43,827 nucleotides of DNA from Chitinophagaceae bacterium (GTDB lineage Bacteria; Bacteroidota; Bacteroidia; Chitinophagales; Chitinophagaceae), in assembly GCA_020403455.1 (NCBI GenBank), contig JADBXP010000014.1, positions 1 through 43,827 on the forward strand, given 5' to 3'. Position 1 is the stretch's first letter. Each line of letters begins with the position of its first letter. Below the pieces are notes generated by a model, which ran no database searches, had not been told where the DNA came from, and saw only the letters and a program-made list of their open reading frames with translations. The position numbers and the translations under genes are program-made. Below, in pieces: positions 36,701-43,637 of this stretch.

Positions 36701-36844
36701 TTTAGAAAAATATTTGGATAAAATAAGAGCTGCTTCTTTTTTATCTAGGGGGGTTGTATCAATATAAAAGTCATCTTCAGAAAGCCTTGTAATTTCAGAT
36801 GCTACTAATTGATTAATAAGTTGCTCGTAAATCCCTTCGATCAT
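33704..36844 (-). CDS. PLD-nuclease/DEAD-box helicase with DUF3427
   Basis: 1046 residues from ATG 36844; the upstream alternative start overlaps the Nudix gene. Domains in order: helical N-terminus; phospholipase-D-type domain (HAKAYLFLRK from residue 223, GSSN at 241, the HxK...N motif); superfamily 2 helicase with Walker A AATGTGKT (347-354), DEVH (442-445), TATPERMDG, and motif VI QLGRGLR (644-650); and a long DUF3427-type C-terminus. The single visible HxK suggests PLD activity as a dimer. The enzyme should unwind and possibly cut nucleic acid. It starts 1 bp after the Nudix stop, so the two are one operon. Likely a DNA-repair or defence module; no methyltransferase is linked. Confidence 0.85.
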   Translation of the reverse strand: MIEGIYEQLINQLVASEITRLSEDDFYIDTTPLDKKEAALILSKYFSKVLHKALSFVKEQDDAPRQQIDLANKLIQLLADELKNQGIEKNLIQAEGKILQAIFTKLNSPYSNIQNHIQSIFPASGLCESELFTGNKSGISLESEIRKEIQSADEIQWIVSFVKFSGVRIFLKDLQEHTAKGKKFKLLTTTYMGATDAKAIEELAGLPNTEIKISYNTKQERLHAKAYLFLRKTQFHTGYIGSSNISRSALTSGLEWNLKVTTQEIPHVIDKFQKTFETYWNDNEFETYEIANQQDKLRNAIQEAKGSGNESTISTFFEITPFTFQKEILERLEEEREAGNYKNLVVAATGTGKTVISAFDFKRFYSSNPGAKLLFVAHREEILRQSLATYRHILRDQNFGELWLGNTQPRNYNHVFASVQTLANRIDQLKLTPDFYDFIVIDEVHHIPAKSYRPVLASFSPKILLGLTATPERMDGEDILLDFSNSISSEIRLPEALNRKLLCPFQYFGLSDSVDLTKVSWRKGKYDVGELEKIYTETDRRVLDILNNCEKYLTDINNVCALGFCVSKAHAKFMSEKFIEKRLKSAALTSDNSRERELLFTKLQKKEINYLFVVDMFNEGIDIPQIDTVLFLRPTESLTIFLQQLGRGLRLFEGKDCLTVLDFVGNSNAEYDFTHKFKAMIGKTHIAIKDEIERDFPHLPLGCSIVLEKRAKEIILRNIDQASRTGLNKLLRKIREFGSSYTEPLTLSNFLLLENYTLFDIFSKKHTWYSLLREAGIENSLEMVLEKEVARLLRTTWITTDSKSYFQSMMAILKGGHENLEQANQLHRLLLFYDIFQQSPQKLKYKSSIDGLTAVLLQNIIKNELLNFLEERLKTIETIEKRDLSGFQFPLCLHGRFTRSQILVALELSSESSMSSNREGVAENKNRNIEALFVTLDKSKGNYSPATMYEDYAITETLFHWQSQNATRPESEKGQSYIHHEAKGKTILLFVRERNEDENGLRMGYIYLGPLKFQSFTGSQPMSITWELLNPMPPGLLNDSRKLAVG

Positions 36845-36845
36845 T

Positions 36846-37229
36846 TCAATTCTTAATATAAGCGTTAACGATAGGGACATCTGCCGCAGCCCAATCTAGT
36901 GTAAGTAATTCATGCTTTTTTAACCACTTGTAATCTGCGTGCTCGGCTAAATGTAGTTCACCAAAACTATACTTACAAATAAATGGAATTAGCATGATCT
37001 CTTTTCCGTTCGGATAAACATGTAAATTTGGTTCTAAAGGAGCGATTATATTGATTTCAATATTTAGTTCCTCTTTAATCTCTCTTTTGAGGCAAGCTTC
37101 AGTGCTTTCTTCCCCTTCAATTTTTCCGCCAGGAAACTCCCACTTCAATGGTAATGACATTTGCTCGCTGCGCTGGGTTACAAGTATAAGCCCATCTTTT
37201 TCAATTATGGCACAGGTTACATTAATCAT
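36846..37229 (-). CDS. Nudix hydrolase, MutT-like
   Basis: 127 residues from ATG 37229, which fits MutT length; an upstream in-frame ATG adds ten unlikely residues. The Nudix box reads GGKIEGEESTEACLKREIKEELNI, matching Gx5Ex7REUxEExGU except that the usual final Gly is Asn. The N-terminus (INVTCAIIEKDGLILVTQRS) is typical of 8-oxo-dGTP hydrolases. Its stop is one base from the helicase start, so the pair is translationally coupled and likely acts together on damaged nucleotides or a nucleotide signal. DUF3427 helicases are often linked or fused to Nudix domains. Confidence 0.85.
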   Translation of the reverse strand: MINVTCAIIEKDGLILVTQRSEQMSLPLKWEFPGGKIEGEESTEACLKREIKEELNIEINIIAPLEPNLHVYPNGKEIMLIPFICKYSFGELHLAEHADYKWLKKHELLTLDWAAADVPIVNAYIKN

Positions 37230-37524
37230 TTGAAAAATATCAGTATTACAATAGTTCACATTTTTTAATAGAGCAGTCTTCTACTTCAAATATAACAAAT
37301 TTTAAATGTATCAGAATCAATATTAATTAGCATATATAATTTATATATCGATAGATAAGCTTCCTATTATTCTCTTATTTTAAAGTTGATAAAATCGTTA
37401 AATGCCCACTTCCTATATTTTTGCTTCATATACAAAACCCTATAAAAAATAAACGTGCTTGGCTTGTGCCATTTGACGTAGAGGGTGTGAAGATCCCTTT
37501 CCTCATCATGTCTTTTCTTTTATT
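37230..37524. other. Intergenic, no gene recognised
   Basis: AT-rich stretch upstream of the Nudix/helicase pair, presumably holding its promoter. It leads into gene-end repeat copy 2. Confidence 0.4.
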
Positions 37525-37590
37525 ACAGTTGAAAGATGCAGCTATAATTAGATGATTGTATTTGTATTGATCAAGAAATTAAAGGGGCAA
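37525..37590 (+). repeat. Gene-end repeat, copy 2 of 6
   Basis: Reads GAAAGATGCAGCTATAAT, then GATGATTG, and CAAGAAATTAAAGGGGCA, close to the family consensus except in the middle. It sits 21 bp after the end of the minus-strand hydrolase gene. Confidence 0.7.
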
Positions 37591-37611
37591 ATACCTTTTT
37601 AGTCGAATTAA

Positions 37612-38481
37612 TCAATGACTTTCAATAAAACCAAGCAAATCGTTATTAAACCTTTCTGGCAATTCAATATATGGAGTATGCCCAATGGGATATTTAATTA
37701 AGGACTGGTTTTTGAATTCCGCAATTGCTTTTTTATTTCTACCATATTGGACAAACTTGTCTTTCATTGCCCAAGTAAATAAAACAGGGCAAGATATATT
37801 TTTGATAATTGGTCTCAAGTCCTCTTCTTTTAACTTAAAGCTTGTCCATCCCTGGACCAATAAAGGAGCCAAACGGTAAGCGTCATTAATGATTTCATTT
37901 CTTCTTTCCAATGCACTATCTGTTACTAAAACCTTTTTATAGTATTGCTCAAACTGATGCTGGAAGGAAGGTTTATTTTTTACTCCTCTTTGAAAAAAGT
38001 GAATCATAAAATTCAAAAACACAGGAGCAATAAAACCGCGTTCGTCCAGGCCGGCAGGGTTGCTCAACGAGAGCAATTTAACATTTGGATTATCATTAGC
38101 GATGCGAATTGCAACAGCTCCACCAATCGAATTGCCAACGATAATTATATTTTTTAATTCTAATAGTTGTATGAATTTGTTGGTAAGGGAATAGTAGAAG
38201 CTGGAGGAAACTGGAACAGAAGTGGTTGAAGAATTTCCTTGACCGGGGAAATCCAAGGCGATTACTCTATATTTTTCTAGTGGTAAATGATAGAGTGATG
38301 TAAAATCCTTTGAACTATGTCCTAAAGCGTGCAGACACAAAATAACTTGTCCCGCTCCCTCATCTTTATAGGCGATGGTTATACCATCAATATTTACTGA
38401 TTTATCAGCAATAGAAGGGAGCTTTTGAGCCAAACCAATCATTGGGAAAAGAATAAGTACAAAAAATAAGGGTTTCATCAA
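37612..38481 (-). CDS. Exported alpha/beta hydrolase
   Basis: 289 residues with a signal peptide ending near GLAQ. HALGHSSKDF is the oxyanion region, GNSIGGAVAIR carries the nucleophilic Ser, an Asp lies in WAMKDKFVQYG and His in PIGHTPYIELPERF: a complete triad with the typical spacing. Substrate unknown. Followed by repeat copy 2. Confidence 0.8.
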   Translation of the reverse strand: MMKPLFFVLILFPMIGLAQKLPSIADKSVNIDGITIAYKDEGAGQVILCLHALGHSSKDFTSLYHLPLEKYRVIALDFPGQGNSSTTSVPVSSSFYYSLTNKFIQLLELKNIIIVGNSIGGAVAIRIANDNPNVKLLSLSNPAGLDERGFIAPVFLNFMIHFFQRGVKNKPSFQHQFEQYYKKVLVTDSALERRNEIINDAYRLAPLLVQGWTSFKLKEEDLRPIIKNISCPVLFTWAMKDKFVQYGRNKKAIAEFKNQSLIKYPIGHTPYIELPERFNNDLLGFIESH

Positions 38482-38773
38482 TAGTCCAATATAGTTAAAA
38501 AAATACTTCGGTGCAACCTTTCTAAGCCTGTGATAGACAAAGATAAAGTCTAGTTTTTAGTGGGGCTTATCCAGTTTGGCCGCCGCCTATTGACGCATGC
38601 AGCAGATCCTGCCTTGCAATTTTTTACAATCAAAAAGCTGAGATTAAATCCCGGCTCAAAGTAGTGTGATACGCTTCCAGTGAACAAGCCCTCATGATAC
38701 GGAGGCGCACAGGCACTCACACAGGATTTATCCTCCTCATGAAACAAAGTAGCCAATTATTCGAATTCATCCT
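38482..38773. other. Gene-free stretch with repeat-like motif
   Basis: 292 bp without a supported gene. At about 38700 it contains GGAGGCGCACAGGCACTCAC, related to the AGAGGCGCACAGGCGCTCAC motif near 41665. Confidence 0.35.
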
Positions 38774-39031
38774 TTAATCGTAATGAAATCTACATTTGAA
38801 AACTAAAATCTCATCATGTTCTACTTTGTAAATTAATCTATGCTCTTCGTCGATTCTTCTTGACCAATATCCTGCGTATTTAAATTTTAAAGGTTCTGTT
38901 TTGCCAATACCTTCAAATGGACTTCTTGAAATATCTTTTAACAGCTCATTAATTTTGTTAAGTTTCTGTTTGTCATTCTTTTGCCTGAATACATATTCAT
39001 TCCAAGCGATTTCGCTGAAAGTAATCACCAT
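38774..39031 (-). CDS. yoeB: YoeB-family mRNA interferase toxin
   Basis: 85 residues. ITFSEIAWNEYVFRQKNDKQ, IDEEHRLIYKVEHDEILVF and the final CRFHYD are YoeB hallmarks; the catalytic Glu/Arg/His set appears as EEHRLIY and FHYD. Cleaves mRNA in the ribosomal A site when free. Starts directly after the antitoxin gene. Confidence 0.92.
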   Translation of the reverse strand: MVITFSEIAWNEYVFRQKNDKQKLNKINELLKDISRSPFEGIGKTEPLKFKYAGYWSRRIDEEHRLIYKVEHDEILVFKCRFHYD

Positions 39032-39283
39032 TTATTGAATCAATTTTTTTCGATAATGTTTGCCCTCCTTCATCTGCTTAATGGATGCATCTAATACTTC
39101 CATGTTTTTTCTGGAAGACATTTCATGTAGTGTTGCGTTCAAAGAATTGTATTCCTCTAAAGAAATGATAACGACGCCCGTGTCTTTACCCCGATTAATA
39201 ATTAAGGTTTCACGCTCATTCGTAACCTTGTCAAGATATTGCTTGGTTTCTTTACGAAAATCTGATACAGTCGTTGATATCAT
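39032..39283 (-). CDS. yefM: YefM-family antitoxin
   Basis: 83 residues. MISTTVSDFRKETKQYLDKVTNERETLIINRGKDTGVVIISLEEYNSLNAT is the PhdYeFM DNA-binding fold; the rest is the toxin-wrapping tail, ending immediately before the yoeB start codon. It neutralises YoeB and, with it, represses the operon. Two TGTACA operator cores lie just upstream. Confidence 0.92.
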   Translation of the reverse strand: MISTTVSDFRKETKQYLDKVTNERETLIINRGKDTGVVIISLEEYNSLNATLHEMSSRKNMEVLDASIKQMKEGKHYRKKLIQ

Positions 39284-39296
39284 AATTACATATTTA

Positions 39297-39314
39297 TGTA
39301 CAAATATATGTACA
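39297..39314 (-). promoter_or_regulatory. YefM-YoeB operator with two TGTACA cores
   Basis: TGTACA at 39297-39302 and at 39309-39314, start-to-start distance 12 bp, 13-30 bp before the yefM start codon. In E. coli the YefM-YoeB operator consists of adjacent long and short palindromes with TGTACA cores 12 bp apart, so this geometry matches. Confidence 0.75.
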
Positions 39315-39446
39315 TATTATGATACTGCTTTTGCCAACCAAATATCTATATCAAGTGGGAGAAATAATAAGGTATTTACACGTATTTATATGACGCAAAA
39401 AGCATTGATAAATATAGAAAAGCCCAGCCAAAAAGTGCGGTGATGT

Positions 39447-39515
39447 TTTCAGACGAAAGATGCAGCTACAATGTGATGATTGAGTATGTGGCGATTAAGA
39501 AATCAAAGGGCTGAA
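39447..39515 (+). repeat. Gene-end repeat, copy 3 of 6
   Basis: Close to consensus: GACGAAAGATGCAGCTACAA, then TGATGATTGAGTATGTGGCG, then AAGAAATCAAAGGGCTGA. Ends about 30 bp from the stop of the minus-strand exported protein gene. Confidence 0.75.
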
Positions 39516-39548
39516 TCTCTTGTTCGATTACAAGAAGTTTATGCTCAA

Positions 39549-40133
39549 TTATTTTTTAAAATAAAGACTCCCACAGGGAATAATTGTAGTGTCTGAACCC
39601 TTACTGATCTTATAAAACAAGTCTTGGTCTTTTAATTCAAATTTAGCCCTGGAAGGCCCCCAGTCCTCTATATGAATGAAAACGGCAGTATAAAAAATAT
39701 AATCTTCGTTGGGTTTTATCTTTTTTTGGAGGACACTTAATTGATTGGATTGATCATTTATCAGTGATTGCAAATTTTTCAATCCGTAGTCAAATAGCTG
39801 TACATTATCCATATTCATAGTTGCTTTAGGTAGAACAATTTGTATGAAAGAATCGGGTGATTTGAAAAATGTGACATCAGGGAATTTTATCTTTAATTCA
39901 ATAGAGGTGGCAGATTGATTAAACACACGCGTCCAAAAAACAACATAGCTATATTTTATTCCATTTTTATAAACTACCCCGCCTCCTTTGGGTAAACTAT
40001 TAGTCATCATTACGGTATTTCCTTTGGAAACTGTGTGCTTAACTTCGGAATCAACCCAATTTCGACCAGTACCCACTTGCCCATAAGAATTTAGATAAGG
40101 TAACAATAAAACAACCAATACTAAAAGTTTCAT
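39549..40133 (-). CDS. Exported protein of unknown function
   Basis: 194 residues with a signal peptide ending near SYGQ. Beta-rich: GRNWVDSEVKHTVSKGNTV, YSYVVFWTRVFNQSATSIEL, then LKIKFPDVTFF and DYIFYTAVFIHIEDWGPSRA. The block KYSYVVFW...NQSATSIELKIKFP looks like an immunoglobulin-like or lipocalin-like strand pair, but no family is recognised. Divergent from the propeller lipoprotein. Confidence 0.6.
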   Translation of the reverse strand: MKLLVLVVLLLPYLNSYGQVGTGRNWVDSEVKHTVSKGNTVMMTNSLPKGGGVVYKNGIKYSYVVFWTRVFNQSATSIELKIKFPDVTFFKSPDSFIQIVLPKATMNMDNVQLFDYGLKNLQSLINDQSNQLSVLQKKIKPNEDYIFYTAVFIHIEDWGPSRAKFELKDQDLFYKISKGSDTTIIPCGSLYFKK

Positions 40134-40149
40134 ATTTAAGTTATAGGTT

Positions 40150-40245
40150 TAATCAAATTTCAATTCACAAGATGGGTTTAAGTTCATATCTGAAAATCAA
40201 AAAGACAAATACCAGTACACCCACGATGATTTCATTTCGGTACTT
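40150..40245 (+). repeat. Dispersed ~95-bp repeat, copy A
   Basis: Aligns with 42977-43073 over about 95 bp with many shared blocks, for example CTGAAAATCAA, CCCACGATGA(T/C)TTCATTTCGG and TACTT. This copy precedes the propeller lipoprotein, and its sequence forms the apparent N-terminal extension of that open frame. Confidence 0.65.
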
Positions 40246-40342
40246 TTTTTTGGGAATATGCTGGTATTCTGCCACTTTCGCTAATCCACGTAGCATTCTC
40301 AGCTATTCTATGACTGATAGTGATATCAATAAACATAAAGTT

Positions 40343-41395
40343 ATGAAATTAACATCAGTCTTACTTTTTACTATGCTTTCCTTATTGACATCATGCAATG
40401 GACAACCCTACAATCCCAATAAGTTCACAGAACTCTCTGAAGAACTATTTATTAAAGGCGATACCGTAAATGAACTTGGAAGCAGCATCATGGTCGTTTT
40501 TCAAGATAAGAAAAATATATATTGGTTTGGAAGCTGGAAATCTGGGGTGTATAGATTTGATGGGAAAACATTGATTAATCTTACAACTAAGCACGGGCTA
40601 CCAAACAATAGAGTTGATGAAATAAAAGAGGATAAGTATGGTAATATATACTTTACCAGTTGTAGTCCAAATTCGACAATATCAAAGTTTGACGGGCATA
40701 CATTTACCACGTTATTGCCAATTCCCAGCAATGAATGGAAAATTCAATCCAATGATATATGGTTTAAACATTCTTACCGAACTGAAAAAGTATTTCGTTT
40801 TGACGGCATTACTTTACATGAATTGAGGCTTCCCAAGCCTCCAAAAATTTCCAATTCTTTTGAAATTTATAGCATCTACACAGACAACAAAGGAAACATT
40901 TGGTTTGGGACGAATCCTGTTGGAGTATGCCGATACAATGGAAAATCATTTGATTGGATTACAGAGGAAGATGTAACAGAATTTCGCAATGAAGGTGCCA
41001 ATGGAGTACGTTCCATTACGGAAGATAAAAATGGCGACTTTTGGTTCAATACTGAGTATCGTTATAGTGTTTACGATACCACAACATTAAAAAGCAATAA
41101 ATTTTACACGCGACATCTAAGTATAGGTGGATTAGATGGGAAAAATGACAGCGATTTGGACGAGTATCTTTCAACAGTAAGAGATAACAATAATAATTTA
41201 TGGTTTGTTACTTATCGAAATGGCGTTTGGAAATATGACGGAAAAATAGTTACTCATTATCCAGTTCAGATAGATACTAATAACATTACGACTTTTAGTA
41301 TTTACAAAGACTCAAATGGCGACCTTTGGCTAGGAACACCCGAAAATGGAGCATTTAAGTTTAATGGGACCATTTTTGTCAAATTTAAAAAGTGA
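40343..41395 (+). CDS. Lipoprotein with two-component-type beta-propeller repeats
   Basis: 350 residues from ATG 40343. The longer upstream frame is repeat sequence; the true start gives MKLTSVLLFTMLSLLTSCNG, a textbook lipobox. The body is built of Reg_prop-like units: NIYWFGSWKSGVYRFDGKTLINL, NIYFTSCSPNSTISKFDGH, NIWFGTNPVGVCRYNGKSFDW, NLWFVTYRNGVWKYDGK, DLWLGTPENGAFKFNG. Such W(F/L)GT...G(V)(Y/C)RY(D/N)G units form the sensor propeller of hybrid two-component systems, here without any kinase. A surface ligand-binding lipoprotein is likely. Confidence 0.8.
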   Translation: MKLTSVLLFTMLSLLTSCNGQPYNPNKFTELSEELFIKGDTVNELGSSIMVVFQDKKNIYWFGSWKSGVYRFDGKTLINLTTKHGLPNNRVDEIKEDKYGNIYFTSCSPNSTISKFDGHTFTTLLPIPSNEWKIQSNDIWFKHSYRTEKVFRFDGITLHELRLPKPPKISNSFEIYSIYTDNKGNIWFGTNPVGVCRYNGKSFDWITEEDVTEFRNEGANGVRSITEDKNGDFWFNTEYRYSVYDTTTLKSNKFYTRHLSIGGLDGKNDSDLDEYLSTVRDNNNNLWFVTYRNGVWKYDGKIVTHYPVQIDTNNITTFSIYKDSNGDLWLGTPENGAFKFNGTIFVKFKK

Positions 41396-41689
41396 TGAAC
41401 CGCAGAAGTGCAAACGAAACAGGACATTTGTAATCGGTATGGTGACTTTCTGATTTTTGGTTGCAATTTTTTCAAAAAGTCGTAATGGAATATCAATAGA
41501 TGCAACTACTCTAACGAACTGATAGACAAAGTAAAAAGTCCCTCGATCAGCGGGACTTCAAGTGAAGTGATGCTCCTTCGGCGCACAAATAAGGCTTGTG
41601 CGCCTCTGGTGCATGCGAAAAAAAATTAGTGTAGGAAATCTTCCCACACCCAATCTCGTGCTCCAGAGGCGCACAGGCGCTCACTCTGA
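41396..41689. other. Gene-free stretch with two hairpins
   Basis: No supported gene. Holds AAGTCCC-9-GGGACTT (41536-41558), a terminator-like stem just beyond the propeller gene, and a perfect 9-bp hairpin GGCGCACAA-7-TTGTGCGCC (41580-41604). Further on, GCTCCAGAGGCGCACAGGCGC leads into gene-end repeat copy 4. Confidence 0.5.
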
Positions 41690-41768
41690 TTTTGCTCCCC
41701 TTTCAGACGAAAGATGCAACTACATTGCGATGATTGAGTATGTGACTATTATGAAATTGAAGGGTTGA
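41690..41768 (+). repeat. Gene-end repeat, copy 4 of 6
   Basis: GACGAAAGATGCAACTACAT, then TGATTGAGTATGTGACTATT, then ATGAAATTGAAGGGTTGA; with copy 5 it shares a TTTTGCTCC leader. Ends 3 bp before the stop codon of the DinB-like gene. Confidence 0.75.
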
Positions 41769-41771
41769 AAA

Positions 41772-42212
41772 TTATTTTGAACCTTTCTTAATTGCAAGGC
41801 CAATTTGACCTGAATGATAGGAATTATGATATAGAATGTGACCAAACAATTTTGCTTTGGACACAGCTCCAAAAAATGGTGTTTCAATTATGTCTGACCA
41901 CCCGGCGTTTGAAGTATTTTCTATAATGTCTTCTAGCATTTTATAACCTTTTTCTATTAGTTTTTTGCTTTCCTCAAAATCCTCGCCCTGACCCACATCT
42001 TGTTGACCCATGGTAGTATTTTGAATCTCGCTAGGCATACCAAAAAAATACCCGAATAGTAACATAGTCTCACCAATATGCCTGTAAATGAATCCCACAG
42101 AAGAGGTTTGTTCATTTAATTTCTTAGAAATATTCTCTTTATCAATCATATTCAGCGAAAAACTACAAGAGAGAATATTTTGTGCCAAAAGGTCTTTAAA
42201 GATTTCTTTCAC
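41772..42212 (-). CDS. DinB-like protein
   Basis: 146 residues. DinB/YfiT four-helix bundle signature: FIYRHIGETMLLFGYF supplies the first metal-ligand His, and LFGHILYHNSYHSGQIG the HxxxHxxxH pair. Such proteins are metal-dependent and often act as thiol transferases, for example on bacillithiol-type substrates. The start fits the family's N-terminal helix. Sits between a repeat copy and a terminator. Confidence 0.75.
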   Translation of the reverse strand: MKEIFKDLLAQNILSCSFSLNMIDKENISKKLNEQTSSVGFIYRHIGETMLLFGYFFGMPSEIQNTTMGQQDVGQGEDFEESKKLIEKGYKMLEDIIENTSNAGWSDIIETPFFGAVSKAKLFGHILYHNSYHSGQIGLAIKKGSK

Positions 42213-42246
42213 AACATTTAAAATTTTGAGTTTGATTTTTATGCAA

Positions 42247-42281
42247 ATAAAAAAGGTTACACTATAAAAGTATAACCTTTT
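42247..42281 (-). terminator. Terminator hairpin across end of DUF998 gene
   Basis: AAAGGTTA and TAACCTTT pair around a 13-nt loop, followed on the minus strand by a T run. The stem contains the stop codon of the DUF998-like gene. A near-copy stands at 43111-43140. Confidence 0.6.
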
Positions 42282-42903
42282 TACCTTTACTGTTCTTTAT
42301 GAACAATGAACAAGTTATAATCCAAATAATAAATGTTCCTTCAATAATCCTTTGATACAGTCCTACATATTTTGCCAATGGGTCGGTTAGTAATAAACCA
42401 CTAAACACAACACAATTTAGTCCGCATAAAAATGCAATGCTTGACAGTCCATTTTGTGTCTTCAATTGTCGCAAACCAAGACCTATGGCTATTATGCTTA
42501 ATGGAACTAATATATAAGTCAATAATCCCGTCAAGTTGTGAATTAATTGCGAAATACTTGGATCAACTAATTCCCTATTACATCCTTTGTCGCATGGAAA
42601 AATGCCAACAATTATTGTAGCGATTCCATAAAAAATACCGAGACCCCAAAAGCCTGTTTTGATTAAGTAAGATTTAGGGAATGTTCTCAGTGCTGAAAAG
42701 GCGAAAAATGTCAATAAAAGCCCACTTGGGATATATCCAAAATATCTTATAGTCTCTCCATATGGTGTGCCGATAGCATACGTCTCACTAATATATTGTG
42801 ACAGAGGGTTGTAGTTGTCAAATTGAAAACCACCTAATATTGAAGCAACCGAAAATAAAGTCACGCCTATTATTCCTGTCCAAAAAATCATTCTTTTATT
42901 CAT
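42262..42903 (-). CDS. DUF998-like membrane protein
   Basis: 213 residues with about six membrane helices. FQFDNYNPLSQYISETYAIGTPYG is the loop after helix 1 that characterises DUF998 (xNPLSxxxSxxYxxGTPxG), and GFWGLGIFYG...GIFPCDKGC another family block. Function unknown; its stop lies inside a terminator hairpin. Confidence 0.7.
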   Translation of the reverse strand: MNKRMIFWTGIIGVTLFSVASILGGFQFDNYNPLSQYISETYAIGTPYGETIRYFGYIPSGLLLTFFAFSALRTFPKSYLIKTGFWGLGIFYGIATIIVGIFPCDKGCNRELVDPSISQLIHNLTGLLTYILVPLSIIAIGLGLRQLKTQNGLSSIAFLCGLNCVVFSGLLLTDPLAKYVGLYQRIIEGTFIIWIITCSLFIKNSKGKKVILL

Positions 42904-42976
42904 AGTTATACTTCCGTTTTATTCTGATGTCAGTCGTTTTGGTATCGTTCGCTAAGCTCGCTGGTAACTTATGGGT

Positions 42977-43073
42977 TAATCAGATTTGAAATTGATAGGA
43001 AGGACTTAATCTCATCCCTGAAAATCAATATATGAAACACAAGTACGCCCACGATGACTTCATTTCGGTACTT
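42977..43073 (+). repeat. Dispersed ~95-bp repeat, copy B
   Basis: Second copy of the element at 40150-40245. It lies upstream of the DUF998-like gene and carries no gene. Confidence 0.65.
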
Positions 43074-43110
43074 TTAAAGGAATTGAGCTAACTTATCCAT
43101 AAAATAGAAG

Positions 43111-43140
43111 AAAGGTTACACTATAAAAGTATAATCTTTT
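43111..43140 (+). repeat. Duplicated hairpin, copy of the DUF998 terminator
   Basis: AAAGGTTACACTATAAAAGT followed by ATAATCTTTT repeats the terminator at 42252-42281 with one base changed, but without an adjacent gene end. It suggests duplication followed by loss of the gene, or transfer of the terminator as part of a larger repeat. Confidence 0.6.
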
Positions 43141-43145
43141 TATCA

Positions 43146-43227
43146 TTTTGCTCCTCTTATAGACGGAACATGAAACAATAATACGATGATTGAGTTTGTA
43201 AACATCAGGAAATTAAAGGGTTCAATT
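43146..43227 (+). repeat. Gene-end repeat, copy 5 of 6
   Basis: Starts with TTTTGCTCC as in copy 4. The middle is diverged (GACGGAACATGAAACAATAA) and the end ATCAGGAAATTAAAGGGTTC is close to consensus. It stands 21 bp from the stop of the minus-strand gene that follows. Confidence 0.65.
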
Positions 43228-43248
43228 TCGCGTAAGTATAAAGGAAGT

Positions 43249-43491
43249 CTATTTATCATTCAACCCAATACCAAATCCAAACATTGCTGCGACAAGGGCA
43301 AGATGAATAATCAAAACTGATTTTTGCCAAGTAGGTCTTTCATTCCATTTTTGTTCTGTATCAAATGGGTCAAATGCCAGACCAATACCCATTGACGACG
43401 CGGCTTGTATGTAATCGTTCTTTACCAAAGCTTGATACAAACCAAGGGCCAAAAACCCTATATATAAATATTTATTAAATGGAGTTTTCAT
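43249..43491 (-). CDS. Small membrane protein of unknown function
   Basis: 80 residues from ATG 43491, chosen over the ATG at 43509 because MKTPFNKYLYIGFLALGLYQ looks like a normal membrane-protein start. Two membrane helices (about 8-25 and 58-75) separated by AFDPFDTEQKWNERPTWQKS. I recall similar uncharacterised Bacteroidota proteins but no family name. Confidence 0.6.
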   Translation of the reverse strand: MKTPFNKYLYIGFLALGLYQALVKNDYIQAASSMGIGLAFDPFDTEQKWNERPTWQKSVLIIHLALVAAMFGFGIGLNDK

Positions 43492-43567
43492 GCAAATTAT
43501 TTTCTTCAAAAATAAAAAAGAAATTTAAAAATACAAGAATATACTCTTTGTTTTCCATCAGAAACCG

Positions 43568-43637
43568 CTTGCAGAAGAAAGATGCAGCTATAATTCCTTA
43601 ATTGAGTATGTGACTATCAAGAAATTAAAGGGTTGAA
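43568..43637 (+). repeat. Gene-end repeat, copy 6 of 6
   Basis: GAAGAAAGATGCAGCTATAA, then TTGAGTATGTGACTATCAAG, then AAATTAAAGGGTTGA. Abuts the stop codon of the partial hydrolase gene at the right edge. Confidence 0.75.

Noticed and set aside
33704..36844. PLD-helicase as a type I/III restriction enzyme
   Set aside because: No DNA methyltransferase or specificity subunit nearby; DUF3427 fits a different helicase group.
38550..38756. Minus-strand 68-codon frame rich in Cys and His
   Set aside because: Composed of repeat-related sequence (GGCGCACAGGC) and not family-like.
29421..43637. Gene-end repeat as integron attC sites
   Set aside because: No conserved GTTRRRY or RYYYAAC ends across copies (only copy 6 has GTTGAAC), no integrase in the window, and several units hold two or more genes.
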